Assembly (NCBI GenBank): GCA_017941085.1
Contig: JAGAXF010000006.1
Location: 1-46,500 of the forward strand
Origin: Bacillota bacterium
GTDB lineage: Bacteria > Bacillota > Clostridia > Peptostreptococcales > Anaerovoracaceae
Reading direction: 5' to 3'
DNA: 46,500 bases
The first letter of the stretch is position 1, and every line of letters begins with the position of its first letter. The position numbers and the translations under genes are program-made. The notes beneath the pieces were generated by a model. The model was not told where the DNA came from and ran no database searches. It worked only from the letters and a program-made list of their open reading frames with translations. Shown here piece by piece: positions 38,201-45,600 of the stretch.

Positions 38201-39391
38201 GCGGTAATCCTTATACCAAGGCCACTTAGATTCCATGGTGGCCTGTGACGGAGGATTGCCGATGCCGCCGGTATTAGGCAGCGTTCCTGTTCCGCTGATG
38301 GTCAGCGTGCCATCGTCGGTCAAGGTCCAGGTACATCCTCCTACGGTGCCGTTTACAGCATCCTTGGTCAATATATTGATTTCGCTTCCATCATTAAAGG
38401 TAATGGTCAGCATCTCGCTGGTAGTAAAGGGCTTAAGGGATTTAATAATCCAATCAGAGCCGGACTTGGTAAAGCGAACCAGGGATGTATCTGTGAAATC
38501 CACACTTGTAACGTCACTAGCAGCTTTGTTTATTCCTAATTTCTCAAACAGCTCTGACAGCATCATTTCAGAACCACCATTCATATGGTATTCTGACTGA
38601 GCACCCTCATTATCTGTATAGTAAAAATCCACTGTGTAGTAGTACACTACACCGTAAACCGAGAAGGTATCTGCATCAAATGCTACAACATTGTCTGTTG
38701 TTACCTCTACTATGTCCGTAGAAACTATTTCTGTTGTACTATTCTTCTCTTCCTCTGTAAAATGGACAGCGGAGAAGGTTACATCTTCTGTTTTTAGTGC
38801 ATTATCTTTTAAATCTATTTGAACTGAAACCGGTGATGCCGGGGCAACTACATCACCACTTGGGGAAAGAATCGTAATATCAAAGAAACGAGCATAGGGA
38901 AGTGTTGCAGCATCGGTGTCTTCATTTTCAAATACCTTTGCCGCAGCATTTTCCACATACTCGTTGTATTTATCCTCATCTGAAATTTCTTCTACCTTAA
39001 GACTTGAGCCATCTGGAACCTTGGCTGCCTCATCATAGGTCACTTTAATCTCGTAGTCTTTGGCTTTGCTGGTTAATGAACCGGAGGAGTATGATACCGG
39101 ATCTTCCGCCTCTTCCTCCCGCGGCGCTTCTGCATCGGCACCTTCAGAGGAGCCGCCTCCTGTATTCGTAGTCTCATTGGCTTCGTTGGCTTTATTGGCC
39201 TCATTGGCAGTTTCATCTACCGGTGCAGGGTTTTCATCTGTCACCTGAGTAGTGTCTTCTGCATAAACAAGGCTTCCAACGGAACCAAAGTTCCCAAACA
39301 CCATCAAAGCGCATAGCATCAAGCTAAGCACACGCCAACTAATAGCATTCTTTCTCATAGTCTTTGCCCTCTTTTCAGTCACTTTTTTCAT
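26237..39391 (-). CDS. Giant multidomain surface adhesin (4384 aa) with LRR, Cna-B and fibril repeats
   Basis: The start at 39391 is set by GAGGGAG; the signal peptide ends near LVYA (residue 44). In order: an acidic, Thr-rich region; a BspA-like leucine-rich region at about 385-770 with repeated 'MFxxCxxL' turns; a beta region; eight Tyr-rich repeats at about 1365-1765; then a long stalk of roughly a dozen Cna-B-type modules at about 1790-3730, starting with phrases such as VTKVWNDANDQDGLR and ITKTWDDGNNRDGKR. Next come two long MucBP-like plus CshA-like composite repeats and a third partial one (about 3730-4290). It ends TPRTGDES, a hydrophobic helix and a KKRNKD tail, a sortase-like anchor without the usual LPx. 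It is probably a host or matrix adhesin or fibril. Its own promoter lies at 39488-39517. Function is inferred from domains. Confidence 0.9.
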   Translation of the reverse strand: MKKVTEKRAKTMRKNAISWRVLSLMLCALMVFGNFGSVGSLVYAEDTTQVTDENPAPVDETANEANKANEANETTNTGGGSSEGADAEAPREEEAEDPVSYSSGSLTSKAKDYEIKVTYDEAAKVPDGSSLKVEEISDEDKYNEYVENAAAKVFENEDTDAATLPYARFFDITILSPSGDVVAPASPVSVQIDLKDNALKTEDVTFSAVHFTEEEKNSTTEIVSTDIVEVTTDNVVAFDADTFSVYGVVYYYTVDFYYTDNEGAQSEYHMNGGSEMMLSELFEKLGINKAASDVTSVDFTDTSLVRFTKSGSDWIIKSLKPFTTSEMLTITFNDGSEINILTKDAVNGTVGGCTWTLTDDGTLTISGTGTLPNTGGIGNPPSQATMESKWPWYKDYRTEVKKVVVEEGVKAPKDMRGMFHGLTNLETADLTGMDAADLEACHDMFSECESLTEITFPSMFAPVQTWRMCKNCSSLTTINFGTADKPYNPTDIRDIRDNAFRQFETDSAPAFSGCDNLTTLNMPGAELQVTKHANQIANMTKAFDKANTKDKTINMPNAVIYGGTISDGATPLTTMFKLNTLAELNLQGATLDMPNLRQMLHSDTGGDTSACPKLKTVDMTGAQFPYDGTSAFKMFHNMSSLETVKLSDAEFHEYCTNYQQMFDKCAGLKRVEMGGDMNVEGATNMQNVFRGCSSLEYLDISGFGVLPNITNMNGFLGADGKNCTALKTLIIDNLDNSAIQPRRGSAHDHSSDGRMMFTWGDPSSTLPNLQTVSAKNSKVWFVKDNNVGLPSAVAFNAGNESNMYYLSQKEMSFVSDVGTTVTIDSKRDWIDLWTDHEGQSSGSSTIPDADKNINYNGGNGHLNTNGAGFLAPGVYTITDTAWEEPTLNLQKTFYRISNINDSTPTAEISADEDRIEIKGNIIQTKTYTKGDWDGSGVFEAVGNDRIIQSGNGKPVATITYPDAAEDIYGKKHDVIVKINSITFKDVDRIKESENVRHDPNTYVTDSYYRPVIRFKKGDLTFINEAYDGGEKIITDGSGTFIDFDVEIKDALQDTSVLFYMEDLDHPARQVFKPGIDPEDGVRDWHFGELPFHVDGEGYGVTYGHGSEGMILGNGNDLNTVELAGHTGLEILDGNEIVPTGSDPSTPWSAFTVRAAATGANYTWTSGVACETQLLRQTDPPSGINDVYVMPELLKRVSGYVPTGIYFTEYFHFNMEDAASDVPSVNSDILDRIGYNRTLYGTLSNSQGDEPSLGKRRTNEGEYIYFGHIKLNPPKTAPYKAAYVYKITEENGSDTEDIIKYDKDTTYYMQIIVSSPLNDSSLLGGTKAEIFIGEKYQNSGNIFWDTEHYVTVWARDMQPAYITTQVDGKKYTVYEDNSGNEFYKKDGKCYRVQDGTEITPAPETAEPIQKTVDVNVAYPIYELNGTRFYRKDGKCWYETNNTEEFTPGSLSGMVDTGTTTNISETFYIYQDANGKEFYRQGGKFWSADSSAELSRTESTDSSDNKTVNYKWKDYTVFVDHNGVEYFKADDNKYYTPLGKQLITARPGDVDPLPSDEIVTEVKMADGKEVQVDVHGKEYIQKDNKYYDANNPSTELKVGLTDKQDGLFNPNPSTDRKVYIEKKTTNNHIIKKDVNGVQYYEDSGKYYDANSLAVISKKQDGDVDPRNTDKPVKVALTAPVPLRENRTGNGNIIRETKDNPAIRYYIEKDIYYSEIGVTLDPASSGFYPKVDDSQVTTTVDVLTDPNTNKQFYRIEDKYYLYNPGASDDGSPYVMGATTVDTSDIPQVGTFHNVIKTSEISITKKTNGVASGGTDKKSGTFNYTVTFSGGFEPKNVVFNPSEGGTVTKASDWSETNNTWTFALHEGQTLTIREVPFQTTYTITEEPPTKGWEFVNATKWDESSNKQVDANSNTVSGVIKVEKYLRTDDGNGGVTITSNSEYKGQYDHTFTNRLTELLVSKIVEDGPTDEPFTFTAEVSISGLASGEKFTCGYMDSDNKLGVNKHKFFERTADSDETKEDKVSFTFTLKHDEDISIVVPLNAKVKITETKNNKFKNTKNQVDSEIAKNKLDTDEIAIDRDLKKVTFTNTAEAELEITKTWNDSKYSESPAKDIGNANEYKRQDSITVNIKGEYTVTEKVDGVDKEVTNEVALTNAQKKAILTKTTSDGTDIWKTTVTGLPVYKEGQKVKYTVTEVPIDGFTSEPVTAEASFDSKAEKWIAKAVVTNTPVKVDKFNTITLHIKKTDSVFGGGLSGAQFTIKDADNKVVGTTASTGNAGETHFDFTAPGVYTVSETKVPDGYVKHNDFKIQVDQKLKSITLVDGGTNASNNKVWQWLYDLLFGKKGEAESQTDIDITETETSGTKTYSVTVPNDPIKAKITVTKVWNDANDQDGLRKKAADASKLPKVKLQVTEKGAPTDADWQDVSGVTGITAKDISVPVDGGVVKETAANNYTWNNLPAYKNGVLLRYRVVEEGKIDGYKDPSYQAQDESYERYGFALVEPGTTTAKDRTLTITNEYTPKVAKLNTIKIWVDGNNQDGTRTEFIRVNLTSNAEKPAGAGDAWKKEWNVDLTNVSLTSPDNVAAGQWTGKEPLPVYQNQGTPIEYTLKEIILANGTLKNYTQIYEGMSGDASVKVTGNDIKFTLEKAQNGIYTVKITNKYEPKKANIKVTKEWKDGNDHAGLRAKAGDNMPKVYLEWTTKPADGVWRPISELDLVTGVSDVSVPKNGGIAEGTAGSGVTWKDMPVYKDGDTIYYRVRENNQIEGYEASYSSTYSSSHDYFALVHAAGGTHVVQDGEVKVINRYSAPYTLPKGYMNIQKTLTGRDWKSSDEFSFGLFSLGSAPMPDDVTDTQGVMHEDISIKIDDDTKLPDETETYTDKQGFGAITYTADKLYKNPDGSLKPTTFVYAIRELTAAETGKPRITGITYSGARYRAYVTIGPDDETNALKLIDFHYVDMTTGQKLDKGKIPEFINKYDPNETTYLMVAEKQFEHYGSDNDLEDGKYEFVLKPIGKLADHAPMPEGSTGIGASRTYTQKNSGHRIVFGDDLDGLDGLVFNYTALREDLERVYEAEDKDIDEAFEEGIHFEYEIYEKIPEGFTNAGDGTYNKVTETADEHYMEVYDGIHHTRMITVKVVTNDNGTPDDATDDFHELEVTASSDDHTGDFYYTSGANENGTGRTTLTDHDVYKHAHGTGGIPIFHNELIPLRNLEITKEWEDGEFYSDGYTFEDQADGYTRPNIAVTVVGTGKDRNDETIEVYRRVVTISGDQEGTHQWKTVQLTDLPEYVGESVPGLHTHDIKNNEVSYTVTESVPKGYKITNGTGDWDTSNDKLWKVTLKNEPLVDQKYNPITIDIKKVDHNTKNGLAGATFKVTKADDSEYSKVTEATGADGTVEFTFDTPGSYTIKEETVPKGYKKSDEEYKVVWEPEFKSAALDNESDKWMRTYTLEFNDVESTELQGDAETGYTLTVENTAISALLTITKTWDDGNNRDGKRVETRAHLQRKLGEDGTWEDMHRPNSSELWAPVRTDYENNHGQVNTGELYAYVDGKVAYYRVVENPLPGYTTTYDAADGVYASEGKGVSLLDESDETGMTAVDRTLDIKNSYTPETVYIKVTKAWDDADFEGIEDYARQDIKIKVTAKAGSTELKASDLGLTDEDLVKTISADAEGEDLTVVFEDLPRRYNPNPTIDDSHMDITYSVEEEVPSIWTKSGGTLTEVKNSETDEVEGYEATFTNTPVDGEEKEVTRTITYTYIDENGNTAVASKEQKLTLRRMPKAVDPETGKVTEWYDWKVEEDEFKDGFPEVKSPEYDAADSSTSSIKGWKAIKASTPKMSLEDIIKGVEEGTSEFEENIPYETTPATDTGETKDVLYESVGEVKDQSWTPSKDFMDEIEGVVVPDGKGTPNEVEEFVLVDESGKEVPSITTDEGTYTIDKETGKVTFTPNEGFTGKASTVTVRAKDKVGKATGKYPEAKYTPEVVDNLETKTVTRTITYTYIDENGNTAVASKQQKMTLKRIGKEINLETGEVTEWGDWEVEEDEFKDGFPEVESPEYDAADSSTSGIKGWKATKASTPKMSLEDIIKSIEEGTTEIKEIVPYATTPATETGETKDVLYEPDGDIKDQAWAPSKDFLDEVEDVVVPDGKGTPNEVEEFVLVDESGKEVPSITTDEGTYTIDKGTGKVTFTPKEGFTGKGTTVTVRAKDKVGAVTGKYPEAKYTPEVVNNRKSTTATRRITYTYLTPDGEEVTNAEVQSLDFDKYGVLDPENPDADDNGLVWIGSWIPRTGDTFPAVESPVVDEWIADRILVPAFKVLDPEGTTFEVHVVYQTAKEPSVDPTPEPKPTPKDDPTPRTGDESNAALWIGILAAAVCLVAILFFIKKRNKDDDNSGKQNS
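26729..28180 (-). repeat. Two 726-bp in-frame direct repeats
   Basis: Two copies with an exact offset of 726 bp (242 codons), for example 26925 against 27651 and 27421 against 28147. Each encodes a MucBP-like module starting RTITYTYIDENGN and a CshA-like module ending TPEVV. Parts are nearly identical. A third, diverged MucBP-like start follows at about 26728. Confidence 0.9.
34100..35290 (-). repeat. Eight imperfect Tyr-rich repeats inside the giant protein
   Basis: Eight units of about 45-60 residues share the core xxxDxNGxxxYxxDGKYYxxx. Examples are EDNSGNEFYKKDGKCY, YQDANGKEFYRQGGKFW, VDHNGVEYFKADDNKYY, VDVHGKEYIQKDNKYYDAN and KDVNGVQYYEDSGKYYDAN. They lie between the beta region and the Cna-B stalk. 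I do not recognise the family; the core loosely resembles choline/glucan-binding repeats (YY...G) but lacks their Trp pattern. Confidence 0.7.
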
Positions 39392-39450
39392 TTTGGATTC
39401 TCCCTCAATAATACCCACTTTGATTTAGAAAATAAAATAACATCACAATA

Positions 39451-39473
39451 GGAATTTGCTTTTTTAGCAAATC
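39451..39473 (-). other. 5' leader hairpin of the giant adhesin mRNA
   Basis: Arms GGAATTTGCT and AGCAAATCC pair around a T-rich loop, within the ~90-base leader between the promoter and the ribosome site. No T-run follows on the minus strand. It may stabilise a very long mRNA. Confidence 0.4.
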
Positions 39474-39487
39474 CATTTTCCCATCTA

Positions 39488-39517
39488 ATTATACAATGAA
39501 ATGTTTGAAAAAATCAA
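39488..39517 (-). promoter_or_regulatory. Promoter of the 4384-aa adhesin gene
   Basis: On the minus strand TTGATT (39512-39517), an 18-base spacer and TATAAT (39488-39493), in an AT-rich region just after the terminator of the upstream gene. Confidence 0.75.
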
Positions 39518-39535
39518 CTTTTTTGGATTTATTAC

Positions 39536-39571
39536 AAAGAAAACCCCCGAGAAGACTAATCCTCTCAGGGG
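39536..39571 (-). terminator. Intrinsic terminator after the second giant gene
   Basis: CCCCCGAGA (39544-39552) pairs with TCTCAGGGG (39563-39571). On the minus strand it is followed by TTTTCTTTG. It separates the two giant genes. Confidence 0.75.
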
Positions 39572-39600
39572 TAGTAGCTAATTTCCTCTATCATGGAAAA

Positions 39601-42600
39601 TTATTCCATTTTCTTTTTTCTAACTGCCAGAACTGCAGCTACCATCATGACAGCTGTCATGAATACGCCTATCCAGAGCCCCTGTAGACTTCCATCCCCT
39701 GTCTTGGCCGCTACCTCTGCATTTTCAGTAGGTGTCTTGCCCGGAGTCGGCTTGTTTTCCGGCTCTTTGGGGTTAGGTGTCCAATTGGCAATATATGTAA
39801 TATTACCATGTTCATCTACCTCTTTGGTCCAGCCATTAAAGGTATATCCATCCTTGGTTGGTGCAGGAGGCGCCTGAGGCTCATCATCACCATCCGGCTG
39901 GGTAGTTTTCTCCAGATATATAGTAGTTCCATCCGGATCTATATATGTTACCCAGTAAGTTTTTCTGTATTCAGGTGTAAATACTATGTCTCCGGTTACC
40001 GGAATTGATGCGGGATCATCCGTTTCTCCTGTTACAACTGTCCCGTCAGGCTGGGTAATGGTATATGTATAGGTTCCGGTGAACTCATATCCTTCATCCG
40101 GTGTTACGCCATTTCCGGCGCCGTGTTCACTGCCGTAATCCTTGCCACCTTCATCACCCTTTCCATCACTCTTGCCGTGATCTCCATCTAGGTAGGTTAC
40201 GGTGAAGGTGCGCTTACGATAAACAACAGTATAGCTTTCGTCACCCTTATCCGGAGTTGTAGGGGTTCCTGCTATTTCTTCCTTATCCGGACGATAGTTA
40301 TTGGTTACGTCCTTAGGAACATTCTCTTTGGATACTTCGTCCTTGTAATCCTGAGGTTCCCAGGACTCCCAGGTTACTGTTCCTGTTTCCGGATCCACCT
40401 TGCCTGTACGTGTAAAGGTCTTCTCTTCAACCACTACCACAGGAACTTCTTTCTTCTGGCCCGGGTTTTCAGGATCATCCACCTCTTCGGTTACCGGAGT
40501 TCCATCGTCATAAACATAGTTGATCGTTCTCTTTACAGTCTCAGTCTGAACAGTATCTACAATAGTTGGAGTATATCTACCTACTGCAGTATTGCCGTTC
40601 TTATCAGTACCCTGAACATCTACGCCTGTTCCCTCTCCAACAAAGTCAGGTTCCGGTGTAAATGTAACTTCTCCTGTTTCCGGATTTACAGTGTATGTAC
40701 CTTCTCCGGGAATTGTGATGGTATCTGTGGGCTCACCATCTTCATCCAGGAGAGTAAATCCGGTAAACTCAGTGCTTCCTTCAGTAAATGGAGGTGTGCC
40801 CTTCTGAGGATCACCCTTAGGACCAAAGGTCTTTTTATCCTCTGCCGTTGGCGGCTTGGTATAAATGATGGTTACATCCTCAGGATCATCGGAATGCTTC
40901 AGGTCCGGAATGGCCTCAACTGTATCCTGTCCCGGTACATATCCGTCTCTATCTGCCTTTGGTGATGGAACCTCATCCATGTTTCCGCTTTCCGGTGCCC
41001 ATTCACCCCAGGTTACTTCACCTGTATCAGGATCCACCTTTCCGGTTCTGGTGAAGGTTACCTCCTGTTCAACCTTTCTGGGTTCACCGTTTTCGTCCAG
41101 CACCGGCGTTCCATCGTCATACTTGTAGTAGATGGTACGCTTTACGGTTTTGCTCTCTGCCGCCGGAGCAAAGTGAGGTTGATACTCAGCAGGCGAAGAA
41201 GATGTCTTGCCGTTCTTATCCACACCTACCAGTTTGGCCGGAAGGGGATCAGCTGCTCCATCAAAGTCATCTCTCGGGCTAAATACTATTTTGCCTGTGG
41301 AAGGATCGTAGGTGTATGTTCCCACAACAGTCTTTCCATCCTGAGCATATGCGTTTACAGGACCGTTGGTGGTTTTGCCTGTATCCGGATCGATGAGCTT
41401 GATGTCTACAATATCATTTTTCTCACGATTGCCATTTTCGTCTGCCGCAGTTAACGGTGTGGTTACCTTGAACAGAGCCTTGGCGCTTACGGACTGATTT
41501 TCCTTTGGAGCTCCCCAGGTTTCATCCTTCTCCGGTGTAGGTGGTTCAGGATTATATATTACTATATCTCTCTTGACCCACTTGGTTTCGCCGGTTTCCG
41601 GATCTGTTGTCTGTACGAAACCATTCTCCTCTGCATTATCAGGATTGATTCCGTTTATGGCATCTACCACATCCTTGTTCGGTGTCCAACCGCCGTCGTC
41701 AGGATCTTCCGGTGAAACCTCTTCCTTAAAGTCCGCTGAGGTCCACTTGGTGTTTGGTCCGTCGTAGTTAACGGTATCTTTGCTGTCGGTATCTTTATAC
41801 TCTTCCGGATGGTCGTCCTTAGATGGATCATAGTCACCAATTCTCTCAACGGTCTTGGTTTCTACTCTCTCTTCTACTACTTCGTTTCCATTCTCATCCA
41901 AGTAGCGATACTCAACTACATGTTCAAATGTAACGGTTTCTTTGTTTGGTACAACAATAGGTGTATAAGTGGTCTCTGCTTTATTTCCAAGCTTGTCAGT
42001 TCCCACAATCTTTACACCGTCGGCTTTTCCTGTGAATCCCTCCTCAGGAGTGAATTCTATCTCGCCAAATTCGTTTATCATTTTATAGGTGCCCTGTCCC
42101 GGTACGGTTACACTTCCGTCCGGATTCTTTACAGCACCTTCCACTCCATCCGGTACATCCAATTCAATCTTGAATGTATTCTTTGATCCATCAGGTAGTG
42201 TTTCTGTTTCTGTAGCAAAGTTAGGTCTACCGCTTCTTTGAGTAATTATGCTGCCGTCTTCACTGCTATACTGTCCGTCCTTTGATACTAAAGGTTCTAC
42301 CGTCGGATCGCCGGGCAGGTATACAACGTGCTCATGTTCATCCTGGGGCGTATCCTGGGTAAGGTCGATTTCCCATACAGGAATTTCAGCTTCATCCGGT
42401 TCCCAACCTTTGATAGACGGCGATGTTACTGCATTGGTCTGCGGGTTTTCATCTACTATTGTCCAGTCTTCCCACTCAACTACACCACCTTCCTCATCCA
42501 CAACCTTGGGTAGACGCTGCAGATTTACCTTCTGTTCAACCGTCTTTGACGCTTCTGTGCCATCCTCGGTAAGGTACGTATAGGTTATAGTCCTTGTTAC

Positions 42601-45600
42601 AGTTGTGGTTTCTATTTTCGGTGGATACTTGTTTGTGACTATAAAGCCATTTTCTGCATCACCATCGATTGTACGCGAATACGGACTTGCATTGCTTTCC
42701 TTAAGAGTGTAAACGATTTCCTTTCCTGCTTTGTATTTGGGTACTGTCCAAGATACCTTAAGAGCGTCACCTGTATCAGTTGACTTGATAGTCTTATCTT
42801 GGTTTATGGACTCGCTATCTGCCAGCAAAGTAAATGTAACGTCTTTTCGGAGATCATACTTGTTATCTAGGTCGTCCCAAATCTTTTCTGCCTGGATTGT
42901 TATTTCTTCGGGCTTATGGATATTGGTAATGGTGAATCCTGTTTTCTGGTCACCTGTTATCTCAGTTTCATAGTCCTTGATTTTTTCTTCCTTTACACTA
43001 TAGGTAATCTTCTTTCCTTTCTCGGCTGCAGGGATTCCCTTCCACTCTTTGATTACTTCTCCGCTGGATGTTGCCTTGGTTACGTTGGCTGTATGGCCTT
43101 CTACTTCAACCTCTTCCGTTTCTCCCTCTACCTTTTTGTAAAGTGTAACTACAGCATCATCTCTCAGGCCGTCCTGGTTGTTGTTATCGTCCCATACCTT
43201 GGTGACTTTAATGTCAATAAGCTCTGTGTTTTCAATTTCACCACTGTTTAGGGCCTTTTCTTCTTCCTTAGACTCGTCAACATCTGTGGTTTCGGAGTCA
43301 TCTATATTGGTGTAGGTAGCCTTATAGTTATTAGGAACTTTTTCGGTTACATAGTAGTTAGCCTTAACAATTTCGCCACCTACGTTTATGTAGGCAGGTA
43401 AACCTACCCACTTTACATCAAGCTCCCTGCCGCTTTCCGGTGTGGTTGTTCGAACTTCGTTATACTTGAACTCTCCCTTGTCTGAAACTGCACCATTATT
43501 ATCATATAGAGTAATCATACCTTCGATTTCTGCCTTGGTATGCTCACTTTCCTTTTTGGAGTCGTTCCAAATCTTTGTAATTCCAAAGTCAATGGTTTCC
43601 AAGGTATTTTTCACTCTACCGGTATAGGAATTTACCTTCATCTCTCCAACGGTAGCCTTTTCAGTATCCAGGGTCGCTTTGCCGTCGTCATCAATCTCAG
43701 TCTTATATCCTGTCAAGAATACAGTCTCATCTGATTTATTCAGCACTGTTCCCTCTTCATTGGTTTCGCGGAGAGTGTAGGTAATCGTCTCACCTTCGCC
43801 GTCAACTTCAGTGAGCTCGTTTACGTAGTATATGGTGCCACTTTCGGCAGGCTTATATTTAACGACTTGAACGCCGCCTACCTCCTTATATCCATCAGGC
43901 TCCATTGGAACGTACATATGAGGATTGCTCTCAGACCGTGCATAGTAGATATCCTTCGGAAGGTCCGAAGTAGTACCTACGACCTTAACATTGCTGTAAT
44001 CAGTTTCCTCATATTCACTTAGATAGTCATCGCCATAGGCCTTCTTGTTACCCCAGGTTTTTATCTGAATGTCACCGATTTCCGTAGCCGCCAGCTTCTG
44101 CGGAGGCAGAATGTCGTTTGTCTTTGTACCGTTGATTGTGGCATCGATGTGGAACCACACGTCCTGACGGGTATCAAAGGCATTGCTAAAGTCTTCCCAG
44201 GTCTTTTCCGCATTCACGACAACCAGCGGAATGTTCACGATTTTACCGCCCCAGGTATCCGTGTGCTTGGTTATGGCATTATCATGGTCGGAGAACACGG
44301 ACATGTAAGCGTGATTGGAGCTTGCCGCATCCTTTATTACCTCACCTGATTTTTGAACGTCCTTGCTGGATGCAAGAGCCCAGGCGGAAAGATGCCCACT
44401 CGAAGCTACCTGATATACCTCGTTACGTCCTTTTGCTATGTCGATAACGCCGGGTGCCTCGGCTGCAACGTTGTCGTATTCCACCAGTGCCCAACCGGGA
44501 GCATCCTCAGTCACGAACCAGTAATTGCGCTCCACGTGATTGATGTTATGGGCAGAGGGCTTTGTCTCAATTGGGAGTGCAGGCCAGGTCTTACCTCCCT
44601 TGGTTGTGTAACCTGCCGCCGGATAGCGGATTTTCCAGACCGGATAGCCATCGGCATCGGTCTCCGCTATAACATTCGTTTCTTCCGTATTGTCTGCATC
44701 CGTCTTTATTACTTCGAATTCAACCGGTTCGCCGTTCTTTTCATATTCAAGGCGAATGGTGAATCGCTTGTCTACTGTTCTACTGTCAGGATCCTCCGGA
44801 TCTGTAAGCTTATAGGAAACAAGGTCATTTCCTTCCAGGTAATACACCGTAATATTCGAATTATCACCAATCCTCAGTGCGTTGTTTTCCAGCGTATAGC
44901 TCTTCCCGCCACCGGTGAAGGTGTTGCCGCTGATGGTGTACTTGGTGCCATCAATGGTAACTTCCTTGAACTTGTAGGCATACGGAGTTGCCGTCAGCTT
45001 AAGACTTGTCGGCTCCTGCGTTGTGCTCTTCCATACCTTGTAGAAATAGTAGTCGGTAGTGAAGTCCGCGTGAACATGGCGCGGGACATCCATATTAGGA
45101 AGCGTCACATCGATGGAGCCGCCGGTATTCACTTCAAAATTAATCTCGCCGTAGGTGGTATCCGTAATGGTAACCTTACCCTCCGTCACAGGATGCTCGG
45201 TTCCGGCGTTATCCTTGATTTTCGTCACAGCACCGCTGGCATCGTAGACAGGATTAAAGACGCTTGAGTTTCCTAACGCTTTGGCACCAATTTTAATGGT
45301 GTCTATGCGATAGCCGTCCTCAGGTACCACGGTAACGGTTGCATCCGTTCCCTTACCCATAGTGACGGTGCCTTCGGCGCGATTGACCTTACAATCGTCA
45401 CCTACATCGTAGGTCTCAAAATAAATGCCCCCGCCCGTACCGTGGGTCTGCTCGATATACGTGAAGAGCGTACTATCAAAGAGATTGGATACGGCTTGTC
45501 CGCTGTTATAGCTGGATCCTGTCCAGCGGAACGTGGCCTTCGCAGGATCGATCAGCACGGCAAACGCCGTGTCGTAGGATTTATCGCCATCGTTTCTTTC

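Noticed and set aside
44353..45267. 304-codon plus-strand open frame opposite the second giant gene
   Set aside because: Antisense to a clear surface-protein frame, with no start signal and atypical composition.
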